Counted from the stretch's first letter, positions 11,437-23,024 are shown. The stretch is DNA of 64,000 nt from Liriodendron chinense (GCA_003013855.2 ML058440.1:62001-126000), one strand, 5' to 3'. A program made the numbers and translations. Notes: a model not told the origin generated them from the letters alone.

Positions 11437-11855
11437 GATGTATGGGTTTTGTCCACACTGCCTATCTATTTCATTGCGGCATTTTATGAAATAGGACCAA
11501 AAGTTAGGCAAATCTAAGGCTCAAGTGCACCACACCACAAGAAGCAACAATGATAATTATGCTCACTATTGAAACTTTCTAAGGGCCCACCTGATATTTA
11601 TTTTCCATCCAACCTGTTCATAAAGTTACATGGACATGGATGAACGGAAAACACAAATATCAGCTCAATCCAAACTTTCTATGCCCCCGAGAAGTTTCCA
11701 ATGATAAGAGTTTAATCCCCATCATGGGGTCTACTTGTGTCTTAGATCTGCCTTAATTTTGGGTCTGTATCCTGAAATGATACAGAAAAATGGATGAACA
11801 ACATTGATAAAAAAAATGCCATATATCACCGTGGCCACTCGGAGCCCCTGCCAAT
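11437..11855. repeat. FB-A foldback repeat
   Basis: Left GTATGGGTTTTGTCCACACT, right GCCATATATCACCGTGGCCA; loop CCATCCAACCTGTTCATAAA, GGATGAACGGAAAACACAAA. Confidence 0.72.
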
Positions 11856-11939
11856 TCCAAGGTGGAGACAGTGGCGGTAGGAATTGGAGGCTAATCTGAC
11901 TGCTTGAGTAGCTATCTGGCTATTGAAGTGACATTATCG

Positions 11940-12345
11940 AGACCAGTGGGCCCTAATATGATGTATGTGTTGTATGCATACTATCCATCCATGTGGAGAG
12001 ATCATTTTAAGGCATGAGCCAAAAAATGAGGCAGATCCAAAGCTCAGGTGGACCCCACTATAGAAAAAAGGTGAGGACAATAACTACCACCGTTGAAATC
12101 TTTTTAGGGCTCACCATGATGTTTATTTGAGATCCCACCTATTCAGGAACTTCTGTTGCCTCGAGAAGTTTTTAATTGTAGGCGTTCGATCCCCACAGTT
12201 TTCTTTGGTAAGATCCAATTGAGCTTTGGATCTGCCTCATTCTTTGATTCATGCCCAAAAATGATCTCTCCAAATGGATGAACAGTCTAGATAGGACAAA
12301 AATATCATGGTGGGACTCATGGAACTTGGTGACATCACTTGGACA
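11940..12345. repeat. FB-A foldback repeat
   Basis: AGTGGGCCCTAATATGATGT and AAAATATCATGGTGGGACTC pair; GCTCAGGTGGACCCCACTAT and TAAGATCCAATTGAGCTTTG pair. Ends near GGTGACATCACTTGG, the GATGTCA-ended subtype seen at 2260 and 24975. Confidence 0.73.
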
Positions 12346-13287
12346 GCGAGATAGCTAATGAAGCCGTTAATCGTATCCGTTCACAAGTGTGATGGACTCT
12401 CAATTTAAGAGCCATAATTTCAATACCTGATAATAATTGTCTCTCTTTTCCAAGGCGGATTTGAAAGCCAACATGTGGAAGATGGAAGCCAAACATCAGG
12501 TCACACACGGAACAAGATCCATGCTTCAAATATCAAGTTAGTAAAATCATCAGGTGGCAAAGGAAAAGGACAGTTAATAGGAAATGGGTTGTTGTTACAT
12601 GAGGACAATGGAGATTGAATATTTGAGGCCCACAGAAGATCCGGCTGATATTTATATTTTCTGGTGGGAATCATAACCTTGAACAGCTTGGATGGCATAT
12701 AGACATGGCCCCAGTAAGTTTTCAACGGTGGGCGTTCAATCCTTCATATTTCTTGGTGGACGTTTGATCCTCAGTATTTCTTTCTGTGTGGCCCACCTGG
12801 GTTTTGGATCTGCACCGTTTATGCATAGCAGACTGGCATCGCCGGAAGGCCCAAAAGTTTTGTTGTTACACGCAACTAGGTTCCTACGGTTAAGATAAAT
12901 AGACCATTTTCCAGATTTCACGTGCCACTTGATCGACAATGTCAGCCAGATTCCCAGACAACCATGTCTCTAGTTATGTGCTGGCTGATTTCCAACCTCA
13001 AGTCACGTTTCTCCAACCTTTATTAGTAAAAATAAAATGAAGAATCTTGCAGCGTCCTAGGTAAGGCGGCTACCACGTCTGTAGACTCTGTGCCAATACA
13101 CCTACTCCCGTGATACATGCTAACATTGGATACTTTTGCAAGATCTAAGCCGTTCATGAGCAGCCCTAACAGATAGGCATCGTGCCCCACTCGACGGGTG
13201 GGCCATGGCATAAATATGGCAGTAAAATAATCGAACGACCAACACCAGACGTTCGACCTGATGAGCTTACGACTTGATTTTGGGACA
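12346..13287. other. FB-A scrap and unassigned DNA
   Basis: 12627-12825 is the middle of an FB-A copy (GGCTGATATTTATATTTTCT, GAACAGCTTGGATGGC, GTGTGGCCCACCTGGGTTTT). The GTTCAATCCT and TTTGATCCTC segments are a local duplication. The rest is unassigned. Confidence 0.5.
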
Positions 13288-13969
13288 GGCTCTCAATGGG
13301 TCGGATCTGGATCGGATCCAGTTGGATCCGGCTCCAACTCCGTATAACTTTAGACGGATTCGGATCTAACTCGGATCCAAAAGGTGATATCCATGTCCGA
13401 TCCATTTATAAATTGTTATATCCATTTCCAATCCAAAATCCATATAACCATCGAATTCGGGTCGAATCTAGGTCCGATATAAAATATATAATATAATATA
13501 TTTAATTTAGTAGAAAAATTATGCAAATCTCATTATTTATTATGTGTTAGAACGCTTTTTTAGAAAAAGGGGAAAGATCAGATCTACTCGTCAGCAGTCC
13601 TTCTTTCTTTTTTTGGTGTTTCTTTTATTCTGGGGGAATTCTGAATATAGAGACATTCATAGACAATCATAAGCAATCACAAAGTGTACACAAGAGAGAG
13701 ATATCACAAGGCGAATTTTATTCCAGAGATTCTGAGATCTTTTACATTCCAGGCTGTAATACTGGTCACGAGCCTTTAATTACATCAACGGTTGTTCACC
13801 CTTGATTGGAAGGCAAAAGACTAATCCGCCGGGGATTATGGTCTTGAGTTCATGGTCGTAGAGACCTTTGTTTTCTTGTTATGGACTGAGCCACATTTGT
13901 TAGACACGCCGGATGTCTATGTCCCATTTTCTTTCGGTACGTCCGGGTTGAGAGACTGTCAGGATTCAA

Positions 13970-14300
13970 GTGGTGCAACTCGGGGCCCGCGCCTGTTACT
14001 GTGAACAGGTGACCGCTGGAATACACGAACCTCGAATGTTGGTCGGCATGACCCAAGGCCCGCGCCCGTACTTTTATGATGGGTGACCTTAGGAAAGCAC
14101 TCCGCAACGTTCCCGAACGAGGGTTTTAATCGAGTGGTGCAACTCGGGGCCCGCGCCTGTTACTGTGAACAGGTGACCGCTGGAATACACGAACCTCGAA
14201 ATGTTGGTCGGCATAACCTAAAGCCCGCGCCCTGTATTTTTATGACGAGTGACCTTAGGAGAGCACTCCGCAACTGCCTCATCAGCTCAACCGACGGACC
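13970..14300. repeat. 164-bp GC-rich tandem duplication
   Basis: GTGGTGCAACTCGGGGCCCG starts at 13970 and at 14134. Both units run through GTGAACAGGTGACCGCTGGA, ATACACGAACCTCGAA and GGTGACCTTAGGA-type words. About 90 percent alike by eye. More GC-rich than its surroundings. Confidence 0.88.
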
Positions 14301-14796
14301 CGTTGTCGATGGGTAGGGCATCGACTGTCTTTTTCATAATGACAATCCATAGCAGGATGTTTCAAGCTTAGTTGGAACTCTTTTGTTTGTGGTTTCTTGT
14401 GATAACCATAGTCCCTTTTGGTTAGTCTTGAGCATCAATCCGGGCTGAATCCTAATTGTGCAATGAACATAATCGATACAAAGTTCCTATAATCAGTTGT
14501 CGAGTGAGGTTGGAGTCTGTCGACTGGTCTTCAGAAGTGATCTTAACCTCGCACCTTCGTTGATAGCTAATACGCAACGAGAGATAAGAAGAGAACCTGC
14601 TCACACGTGCATTAATGTGTAGGGCATTGTAACGAGATAAGGGATTTTTAATGTACAATGAATATAATTGAATGTATATTATATGAGATTGATTGTATTT
14701 GATGAATACAACAGAAGGTATGTCATATGAGAATGAATGTATATGAGAACACAATAATATATATGCCATGTGAAGTTCAGTACATGTCGAGTTAGA

Positions 14797-14905
14797 TGAA
14801 TGCTAGATTAAGCAAAGATGAGTGCTAGATTAAGCAGAGACGAGTGCTGGATTAAGCAACTAGATTAAGCGTGAATGAATGCTAGATTAAGCAAGATAGG
14901 TGTTA
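14797..14905. repeat. Minisatellite, about 23-bp unit
   Basis: Five diverged copies of GAGTGCTAGATTAAGCA. Unit length varies with internal deletions. Confidence 0.8.
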
Positions 14906-15329
14906 ATGCATGAAGCAATCAATATTATCTAGTCATAACTCCATTTTTGTACAAATTTGCATTAAAACGATATTCTGGTCATTTCGCTGCCTGAAAATTC
15001 TAAGTAAAAATCTGACTTTTTGATATATCCACAGATCGACCATAAAATATCATGAATATTCACCGGACTTTGGTGTTTTAGCATAATTAGGGTATTTCAG
15101 ATTTTTTGGACGGTTTAGATTCGAAGAAAACCCCTCCAATCAAAAGGCGAACTTTTTGGGGAGTGCCAAAAAGTTGTGATTTGTACTTCGGATGGAAAAT
15201 CAAAATCTCCATTGTTGGGAATTTATTTTTCTAGTATTTTTTATTGAATCCAAATGGGGGGTACTTCCTTATTTACATAAATAACTTAAAGTAAATGGAA
15301 AACATAAATTAAAATATGACATTTACTTA

Positions 15330-15450
15330 TAAATAAGGTGTGCAGTGTGTAGTGCATGTGCAGGCAGTGCAGAGAGATGTGCAGTGCAGTGCAGAGAGAT
15401 GTGTAGTGCAGTGTAGAGAGATATGCAGTGCAGTTCCGGTGTGACCAGTT
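15330..15450. repeat. GTGCAG-type tandem repeat
   Basis: GCAGTGCAGAGAGATGTGCA and relatives repeat four to five times. The 185-residue minus-strand frame over 15286-15843 is repeat-derived. Confidence 0.75.
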
Positions 15451-15699
15451 CAGGCGCACATTGGAAGAGGGCTGGCGCATGTCTATGAGAGTGAGCTCAT
15501 GTAGTAGGGTGGTGGGCGCATATGACATGGAGTGGGCGCACATGACCAACATACAAGATGAGAGAGAGAGAGAGACGACTTCTTCCGGGCGCATGTGGCT
15601 TTGCACATGCGCCTGGTGGGTGGAGATGGGCGCATGTGGCTTCACCACTTTGGCCAACAGAGTTTGGGCGCATGTCCCCCTTGCACTCGGTGCATTTTT

Positions 15700-15890
15700 A
15701 TGATTTTTGATAGTTGGATATTGGAATGCATCCAAGCGCATGTCTCCTTCCCAATATTGGAATGCATCCATGCGCATGTCTCCCTCCATTGGGAAATGCA
15801 TCCATGCGCATGTCTCCCACCTTGGAATGATGGGTGCATGCATTCAAGTGCATGTATTCCACCTCAAAAGGGTGGGCGCATGTGAGAAAC
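15700..15890. repeat. GCGCATGTCTCC minisatellite
   Basis: TGGAATGCATCCATGCGCAT followed by GTCTCCYTC is repeated about five times with a unit of roughly 38-41 bp. The word GGGCGCATGTG also recurs at 15590, 15630 and 15665, so the array is longer and more diverged upstream. Confidence 0.8.
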
Positions 15891-15894
15891 TCCC

Positions 15895-15985
15895 AATCTC
15901 ATCCTCCCCTCCTCTCTCCTCTTCTCTCTCCTTTTCTCTTCTTCTCTCTCCTTTTTTTCTTCTTTTTCTCTCCTCTTTATGCCAC
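15895..15985. repeat. CT-rich tract
   Basis: Almost pure pyrimidine for about 80 bp (CTCTCCTCTTCTCTCTCC), then ACCCCTTTATATAGTGGCTG, which contains a TATA-like word. No gene starts downstream. Confidence 0.8.
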
Positions 15986-16207
15986 TCACGCAACCCCTTT
16001 ATATAGTGGCTGGTTTGGGAGTTGTAACGGTTCATATGTATCATCTTATGGTGTGGTCCACTTGAAACTTGGAGCAGGTTAATCTTGTATACTCTGGCAC
16101 GTGTAGACCACACTGATCCTGTGAACATGTCAGATTCTCCAAATCACTCAGATGGTGAGCTCTTGGAGGCGCTGGACCTTAGTTGATGTTGACAACCCGT
16201 ATGTACC

Positions 16208-16800
16208 ATGAATTTGCATGGTTTCGTACGTCTTTTGGAAAATCCGTTAGTGGGTCTCCTTTGTAGTTCGTGGGCCCCAAATCTGAGCGGTTCATTAGTT
16301 CAGGGTTGCCATTCTAGGAGGTGGCCTCAAGTTTCATCTAAATCCAAGTTCCAGGTGGGCCATACGAGAGAAAACAATTCCACCGTTCAATCACCGTTGA
16401 GGACTCATGTGGAGCCATAGAAGTATCAGATCAAGCTAGTTTTCATGCATATGACACGTGTGGGCCCTTGTGACCCCATGAACGATTCAGATGGTCCAAA
16501 GGGCACCATGGTGGCCCCACACATGTTTTTAATCACTAACGATTTTCAACGCCGCTTGGGCGCATGTCTTAATAGAGTGACTTTTTCATGTTGGCATGCT
16601 TCCACGTGATTTGGCAAAGTTTTAAGTGGGTCCCACTTATAGTATATGGGTCTAGGATCAAAGCCGCCCATTGGCTCGGGAGTGTTATTCTAGGAGGTGG
16701 GCCCAAGTTTGAGGCAAATCAGATGTTCATGTGGGCCATACCACAGGAAATAGTGTCACCGTTGTTTTGCCGTTGAATGATATTTGGGGGCCACACAGAT
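16208..16800. repeat. Two direct copies of a about 210-bp repeat
   Basis: Copy 1 (16208-16420) and copy 2 (16588-16800) share GTTCATTAGT/GCCCATTGGC, ATTCTAGGAGGTGG, AAGTTT..ARRCAAATC and GTGGGCCATAC, offset by about 378 bp. The words resemble but are not FB-A. Confidence 0.65.
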
Positions 16801-17329
16801 ATTGGGTCGAGCAACCATTTAAATGTTCCATTTGTGTGAACCCCCTAGGATACTCTGGTCGGTCCAGATCTTGGAAAACAATATTGTGGTGGGCCACTAG
16901 AGAGGTTTAACCGGTGATCACTCATTTTAGGAGTTGTAATGGTGAGCGTTGATCTTCCTGTGGTGTGTCCCACCTGAGCTTCAGATATGCCTCATACTTA
17001 GTCCCAATGGTTAAAATAAGCTATCAAGATGTCTGGGAGGTTTGGATTTCCCTTATGCATCACGATGGGGGCCCACAGCAATAAGCTCATAAAGTTGTGT
17101 TTTCACAAATTTAGAAGTTTAAAGTGTGAGTTTTACGTGCTTTATGCGTGTTACCAACTTCTAACCATGGACAATTCTTCCTTCACTGTTTCTCCTGGTG
17201 TAGTCTCTCTAGGACTCAGATCTTCTTCATTTTTTGCCCTAAGGGGTAAAATGGGTTGGTGAAACAGGTGATCGGCTTAGATCAAGCATATACTCCATGG
17301 TGGGGTACAGAGAACAACGTTTGGTGGGA

Positions 17330-17850
17330 ATGTTACCATGGGCAATGTGAACGTACGTACATATTGTGGTTTTATGTGTGCACATGATATGTTGGTGGTG
17401 TCCAAGCCATGCATGCATTGCATATGTATGTGAACATATAGTTTGTGGCGTGTATGCATTTGTTGCATGGATGACACGTGTGTTTCATACATGAGTCTTA
17501 GGCATGGTCCATGGTTTATATGTGTTATGCATGCATGTATGAATGGGTTACATGAGAATAGTGTTCTTGCATGGTGTGAATGTATGTATGTTTGAGATAT
17601 ATGCATGGGCATAGATGAGAGTTACATTTATACTCAGTGCCTTCATGGGCTTCATACATGGGTAGCACGCATGGGCTGTATGGGTTGCATTCATGGCATG
17701 CAAAACAAGGTACATGTGTGTGGCATGTGTGGTTATGCATAGTATGCATGAGTTGGTTGCATGCACGTGATGGCTTAGCTTACGATTGCATGTGCTCATG
17801 CGGGCTTTAGGTATGCATAGCCATACGCACTATTCTCTTGCATGGGTTCT
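17330..17850. repeat. ATGCATG-rich degenerate repeat
   Basis: Over 30 GCATG/CATGC/ATGCAT words in about 520 bp, e.g. AAGCCATGCATGCATTGCAT. Units of TGCATGGGTT.. about 20-30 bp are visible but badly eroded. Minus-strand frames with many His/Cys codons follow from this composition and are not genes. Confidence 0.65.
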
Positions 17851-18119
17851 ATGTGTATTACATGTATGGAAGGTGTTCTATTGCTTTTGTGGCTATTTTC
17901 AGGTCTTGAACCGATCCAAACCATTCATTTTGAGCCATCGTTCACCCTTCTATCATGGGTGAAATTTTGAGCCCCAACACTATGGTATGGTCGACATGGC
18001 CTAAAATAATTTGTAAAATGGATGGTGTTTACGTCGAATTCTATAACAGGGTCCTTCGAATGTTCAACTTCTCTCCAAGAGTGATTTTCTCCGTGGACCT
18101 GAAAAGAGTCAGAAAGCAA

Positions 18120-18860
18120 CTAAGGGTGGCCGGCGTCCAGCCGTTGGCCCTCCGATGCTTAAGTCAGATGGGGTGAGGTAGGAAAAAGAATTAATCAACA
18201 GGGGTTAAAGATTGAGTATTGTGTACCTTTTCATTGATGAATCCATTCCTTTATATAGATTCAACCATCCCACTCTGTTACGTAAGACGCCAAGATCGTC
18301 TACTGATTTCATGGGATAAGATCTTTATCCTTAGATAAAGGAACAGTCAAATCCGTTTAGTCATCTGGTCAACTACGCTCCTTGATAACAATCCCTTGAG
18401 ACACGGAGCCATAGATAAAGATAAGCCCAAAATCGCCCTATACGGGCTGCTGGTACTAGAAGCTAAGGGACATCACCGCTGATAATTAGTAGAGGCTGCT
18501 CGCACGTCGGAAGATGTTCACAAGACTAGGTGCTCGCGTATTAAGATATGACACCTTTCAACGACTCGCGAGAAAGACTGCTCACAGGTCGAAAAGGATA
18601 TTTTCCGCCTGGCGATTATTCGACTATTGACAATAAGAGCTCGAAGCCTCGGTAACTGTGTTCCGTATTTGTCGAATATGCGAGTAGTGAGCAAAGTATC
18701 TCGCGAGTCGAATAAATGTGTTTGCAGGATCAGGACATCGTGAGAATACACGAGCCACGAGCAGATGATCTCGCGAGTCGAGTGAGTGTGCTCACAGGAT
18801 TAGAACATCGTGAATATACGAGCCATGCACAAATGATCTCCGCTATTTTTGGCTATAACA
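18120..18860 (-). mobile_element. LTR fragment, probably Ty3/gypsy type, minus strand
   Basis: On the minus strand: TATATAAAGGAATGGATTCA (TATA-like), then further on TGACTTAAGCATCGGAGGGC and CGGCTGGACGCCGGCCACC, a motif common near the 3' end of large gypsy LTRs. Upstream are three to four diverged about 62-bp units with CTCGCGAGTCGA (18630-18840). No internal domains adjoin it, so it may be a solo or truncated LTR. Confidence 0.5.
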
Positions 18861-19340
18861 GATGGTCAGCATGAATATAACATATACAGTAAGGTGAAAA
18901 TGAGTCGGATCTTAATCGGATTCGGATCAAACTTGGATATGTTCCTGTGAATCCATATCCGGTCCATTTAAGTAATCAGACTTATTTTAAGATCCAAATC
19001 CGGTCCGCTTAACTAATCGGACCTATTTTAAGATCCAAATCCGCATTATATGGATTCAGAGCGAATCGGATCTGACCCGCTCCATTGAGAGCCCTAGGGA
19101 CAAGTAAGAAGCCCAGATGTACCACATGGTTTGCACTAGGGCATGAAGCCATGAACATGGACAAGTCACTGGTCACTGTTGTGCGGGTAATGATCTATTG
19201 CATTCGAAAGCATGGTAATTGCCAAGCGTTTGAGCTGTGTGGGGGCCTGCTGAGATGTGTGAGTGCTATCCAACCTGCTTGTGTTGTGTATATGTTTACT
19301 TATCTGACCCATTCAGGGTTATTGGTGCTAATAGCCCTGT

Positions 19341-19866
19341 ACTAAGATATGATTATGGTAGTAGCTTGTCTTTTTTTAAATTAAGTTTTTTTAGTTCTCA
19401 ATGCACTTTTTCATTTTCCTGAGGATGAAAATACCCCTCTGCTACAACTGCTTCTCGTATGACGGGCTCTTGTCTCGGAATGAAAAAGACTTGATGAAAA
19501 ATGGGCGTACGCCCTACTTAAAACAATGATTCGACCCACTCCTTGACTGATTTGATCCATTCATTTTTAATTGGACAGTCATAAATCCATAGTAAGTTTT
19601 TTTTTTTCCAGTTTTCGAAAAGAAGCTCTCTGTGGCCTATTACTACACTAACGTTATAGGTTAATTTTGAATTGTTTATATGATGTGGTCCATATGTGAT
19701 GAGTTTTGACCCCAAACTTAGGCCGATGACATGAAATTAAAACCCTTACATGTGGATGGATTGGATTTGCTTTACGACAACCCAGTAAGTCTCAGATAAG
19801 ATGTGAATGAGTTGAAAATATGAGACACTTGCCGCACGAGGGCCATTTGGTAGTTTCTTTCTTCCT
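19341..19866 (+). repeat. Left terminal arm of the giant inverted repeat
   Basis: About 525 bp, roughly 75-80 percent alike to the reverse complement of the right arm by eye. Ends in poly-T at 19868-19886. Confidence 0.8.
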
Positions 19867-19975
19867 TTTTTTTTTTTTTTTTTTTTGAAGGGGAAGAGGG
19901 TGTGAAATGAAGGATGATGTTTTTTTTTATTCCCTTCCTTCTTCCTTCTTCCTTTCTTGGTTTCGCTTATAGTTG

Positions 19976-19977
<2 letters not shown>

Positions 19978-20013
<36 letters not shown>

Positions 20014-20014
20014 T
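19978..20014. repeat. (TTA)n microsatellite
   Basis: About eleven TTA units inside the giant inverted repeat. Confidence 0.95.
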
Positions 20015-20099
20015 TGGAGGGGGGGTTGTATGAATGTTAAAAGTTTGTGAAAGGAAAAAGGAGAAAAGAATAATGACCCAACAGATAAAATATGTAACT

Positions 20100-20340
20100 T
20101 TGCTCTATTAACAGTAGAGATGGCTTGAGTACATTTATATCGCTAAACATTGTGAAGATAAGAGACAATACCTGTCATGTGATTGAATGCACGATAATCA
20201 AAATGCCAAGGAGACCTAAGAGTTGTACCTGACAGTCTAGCAGTAGACAAGGCTTGCACGATCTGCTGGATCATCTCTTGAGAAAAAGGTCCACCAATAG
20301 AGGGAATAGTCAAAGCACTAGCAGACGAGTCCTCAATTGT
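20100..20340 (-). mobile_element. Copia gag-pol scrap inside the giant inverted repeat
   Basis: Minus-strand translation reads GPFSQEMIQQIVQALSTARL, then PWHFDYRAFNHMTG and LHNV. W-x-x-D-x-x-x-x-NHMTG is the copia protease block (usually DSGAxxHMTG) with its active-site DSGA mutated to DYRA. About 80 codons are readable without a stop. Confidence 0.7.
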
Positions 20341-20344
20341 AGTT

Positions 20345-21795
20345 AATTAAGCATTTCCTCAGTGGACTACTGATATTAATCGTGGACTACTGATATTCAC
20401 TATGGATTACTAATATTAACTAGGGACTGTTGATATTACCAATGGACTGTTGATATTAGCAATGGACTGTTGATATTAAATGTAGAGTGCTGATATTCAC
20501 TATTCATATTAGCAGTCCACTGTTAATATCAACAATCCACAGTTAATATCAGTAGTCAACAGTAAATATTAGCAGTCCTCGGTTAATATCAGTAGTTGTC
20601 AATTAATATAAGCGGTCGTTAGTAAATATCAACAGTCCTCAGTCAATATCAACGAATATCAACAGTTTACAGTTGATATTAGTGGTCTTCAGTGAATATC
20701 AGTCATCCTTAGTGAATATCAACAGTCCTCAATGAATATCGGCGGTCCTAGTGAATATTAGCACTCCATAGTTAATATTAGCAATCCTTAGTGAATATCA
20801 ATGATCCTCAGTTAATATCAGCAGTTCTCAAGTGAATATTAGTAGTCCTCGGTGAATATTAGCAATGCATAGTTAATATTAGCAGTTTATAGTGAATATC
20901 AGCAGTCCACGTTTAATATTAGCAGTCCTCAGTGAATATCAACAATCCATAGTTTATATCAGCAGTCCTCAGTGAATATCAGCAGTCCTCAGTGAATATC
21001 AGCAGTTCACAGTGAACATTAACAATCTTCAGTTAATATCAATAGTCCTTAGTGAATATCAGCAGTCCATAGTGAATACCAGCAGTCCACAGTCAATATT
21101 AATCGTCCTCCATAAATATCAGCAGTCCACAGTCAATATTAATCGTCCTCCATAAATATCAGCAGTCCTCAGTGAATATCAGCAGTCCACAGTTAATATC
21201 AATAGTCCTTTGTGAATATCAACAGTCCTTAGTAAATATCAACAGTCCTCAGTGAATATCAGCAATGGACCGCGGATATTCATTGTGGACTACTGATATT
21301 AATAATGGACTACTGATATTCACAGTGGAAATCTGATATTAACAATGGACCACTGATATTCACTCTGGACTACTGATATTCACTCTGGACCACTAATATT
21401 AACAGTGGACAGTTGATATTTTCACGTGGACCGCTGATATTAACAGTGGACCACTGGTATTCATTGCGGACTGCTGATATTTCATTGTGGACCGCTGATA
21501 TTAATAATGAACTGCTGATATTTTCACCATGGACTGCTGATATTAGTAGTGGACTGCTGATATATTCACTATGTACCACTGAAATTAACAGTGGACAGCT
21601 GATATTTTCACTATGGAACGCTGATATTAAGAGTGGACCACCGATATTCTTCGTGAACTATTGATATTAATAGTGGAGCACTAATATTTACTGTGGACCA
21701 CTATTATTAAGAGTAAATTGTTGATATTTACTGTGGACCATTGATATCAAGAGTGGATTGTCGATATTTTCACCGTGGATCGTAGATATTCACTA
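20345..21795. repeat. 20-bp minisatellite in three blocks of alternating orientation
   Basis: Unit AGCAGTCCTCAGTGAATATC (20 bp). It lies inverted (as GATATTCACTGTGGACTGCT) from about 20361 to 20505, forward from about 20505 to 21265 (near 38 units), and inverted again from about 21265 to 21795 (near 26 units). Units differ at a few positions. The two long blocks meet head to head and could pair over about 500 bp. Short open frames in it are repeat-derived. Confidence 0.92.
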
Positions 21796-22990
21796 TGGAT
21801 CACCGATCCTACGAAAACGGCTATAACTCCTTCGTTACATGTTCGATTTGGGTGATCTTATACTGTTAGAAAGATAATTTGATGAATTTTTAAATGGATT
21901 TGGAATAATCTTATTTGGACACTATTTGATTGCCCAAAAGTGGGTCTAAAGTTCATCAAGGACTGTAAACTACAGATATTCACTGCGGGTCACCAATCCC
22001 ATGAAAATGACCACAATTCCCTCATTATATGTTCGATTTGGGTGATCTTCTACTCATTGGAAAGATAATTTGATGGACTTTCAAATGAATTTAGAATCAT
22101 CTCATTTAGATACCATTCGATTATCCAAAAGTGAGCCCAAAGTTCATTAAGGACTATGGACCGCAGATTTTTACTGTAGGTTATTGATCCCACGAAACGG
22201 CCATAACTCCCTCATTATATTTTCAATTTGGGTGATCTTGTATTCGTAGGAAAGATAATTTTGATAAAATTTTAAATGGATTGAAAATAATCTCATTTAG
22301 ACACTATTTTATTACTTAAAAGTAGTCTCAAATGAAATGATTACTTTTTTCCATTGGAGGGACCAAACCAATGAAAAAGTAGTGAACTTTGAGCCCACTT
22401 TTCAACAATAAAATAGTGTCCAAATGAGATGATTATAAATTCATTTGAAAGTTCATCAAATTATCTTTCTAATGAGTACCAAAATCAGACATATAACGAG
22501 GGAGTTATGGACCGTTTTCATGAGATTGATGACCCATAGTGAATATCTGTGGTCCATGGTCCTTGATAAACTTTGGGACCCTTTTTGGGCAAGCAAACAG
22601 TGTCTAAATGGGATAATACTAAATCCATATGAAATTATATCAAATTATATTTCTAACGAGTACAAGATCACCTAAATCAGACATGTAACGAGAGAGTTAT
22701 AGCCATTTTCATAGGATTAGTGACCCATAGTGAATATTTGCGGTTCAATCATTGATGAATTTTGGGCCCGCTTTTGAAAAATCAAATGGTAACCAAATAA
22801 GATAATTTCAAATTCATTTAAAAGTTCATCAAATTATTTTTCCAACAAGTATATGATTACCCCAATCGAACATGTAATAAGGAAGTTATGGCCTTTTTCG
22901 TGGGATCAGTGACCCACAGTGAATATCTATGGTCCATAGTCCTTGATAAACTTTGAGCCTACTTTTGGGCAATCAAACGGTGTGTCCAAA
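21796..22990. repeat. Palindromic array of about 187-bp units (three forward, three to four inverted)
   Basis: Forward units start near 21796, 21985 and 22172 and contain CATAACTCCCTCATTATAT, TTTGGGTGATCTT, GAAAGATAATTTGATG and TCATTTGGACAC-type words. After about 22345 the same words appear reverse-complemented (AAATTATCTTTCTAATGAGT, AACGAGGGAGTTATG) near 22375-22560, 22560-22755 and 22755-22985. Each unit also has a GACCGCAGATATTCACTGTG-like segment that resembles the 20-bp minisatellite unit. Confidence 0.88.
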
Positions 22991-23024
22991 TGAGATAGGT
23001 CCAAATCAAATGAAAAATTCAAGG

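Larger units (their letters stand above)
13288..19096. mobile_element. Composite hAT-like non-autonomous element, 5.8 kb
   Basis: Left end CTCTCAATGGGTCGGATC (13290) pairs with the right end GATC(T)GACCCGCTCCATTGAGAG (to 19091), followed by CCCTA (19092-19096). Both subterminal regions are made of inverted CGGATCC/GGATTCGGATC words (13296-13440; 18905-19080). Flanking 8-mers GGGACAGG (13282-13289) and GGGACAAG (19097-19104) match at 7 of 8; the left TAGGG seems deleted. The interior carries tandem repeats, CT-rich DNA and an LTR fragment, with no transposase. Alternatively two unrelated copies of the same family could mark the ends. Confidence 0.55.

Noticed and set aside
15286..15843. 185-residue open frame on the minus strand, the longest single frame in the window
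   Set aside because: It lies over the GTGCAG and GCGCATGT tandem repeats; residues (HAPI, CAWMHF) follow the repeat period. No domain recognised.
21370..21664. Open frames on both strands in the 20-bp minisatellite
   Set aside because: Translations are simple repeats of the unit.
20345..21795. CRISPR-like appearance of regularly spaced repeats
   Set aside because: There are no unique spacers; the 20-bp unit is contiguous and the genome is a plant nuclear genome.
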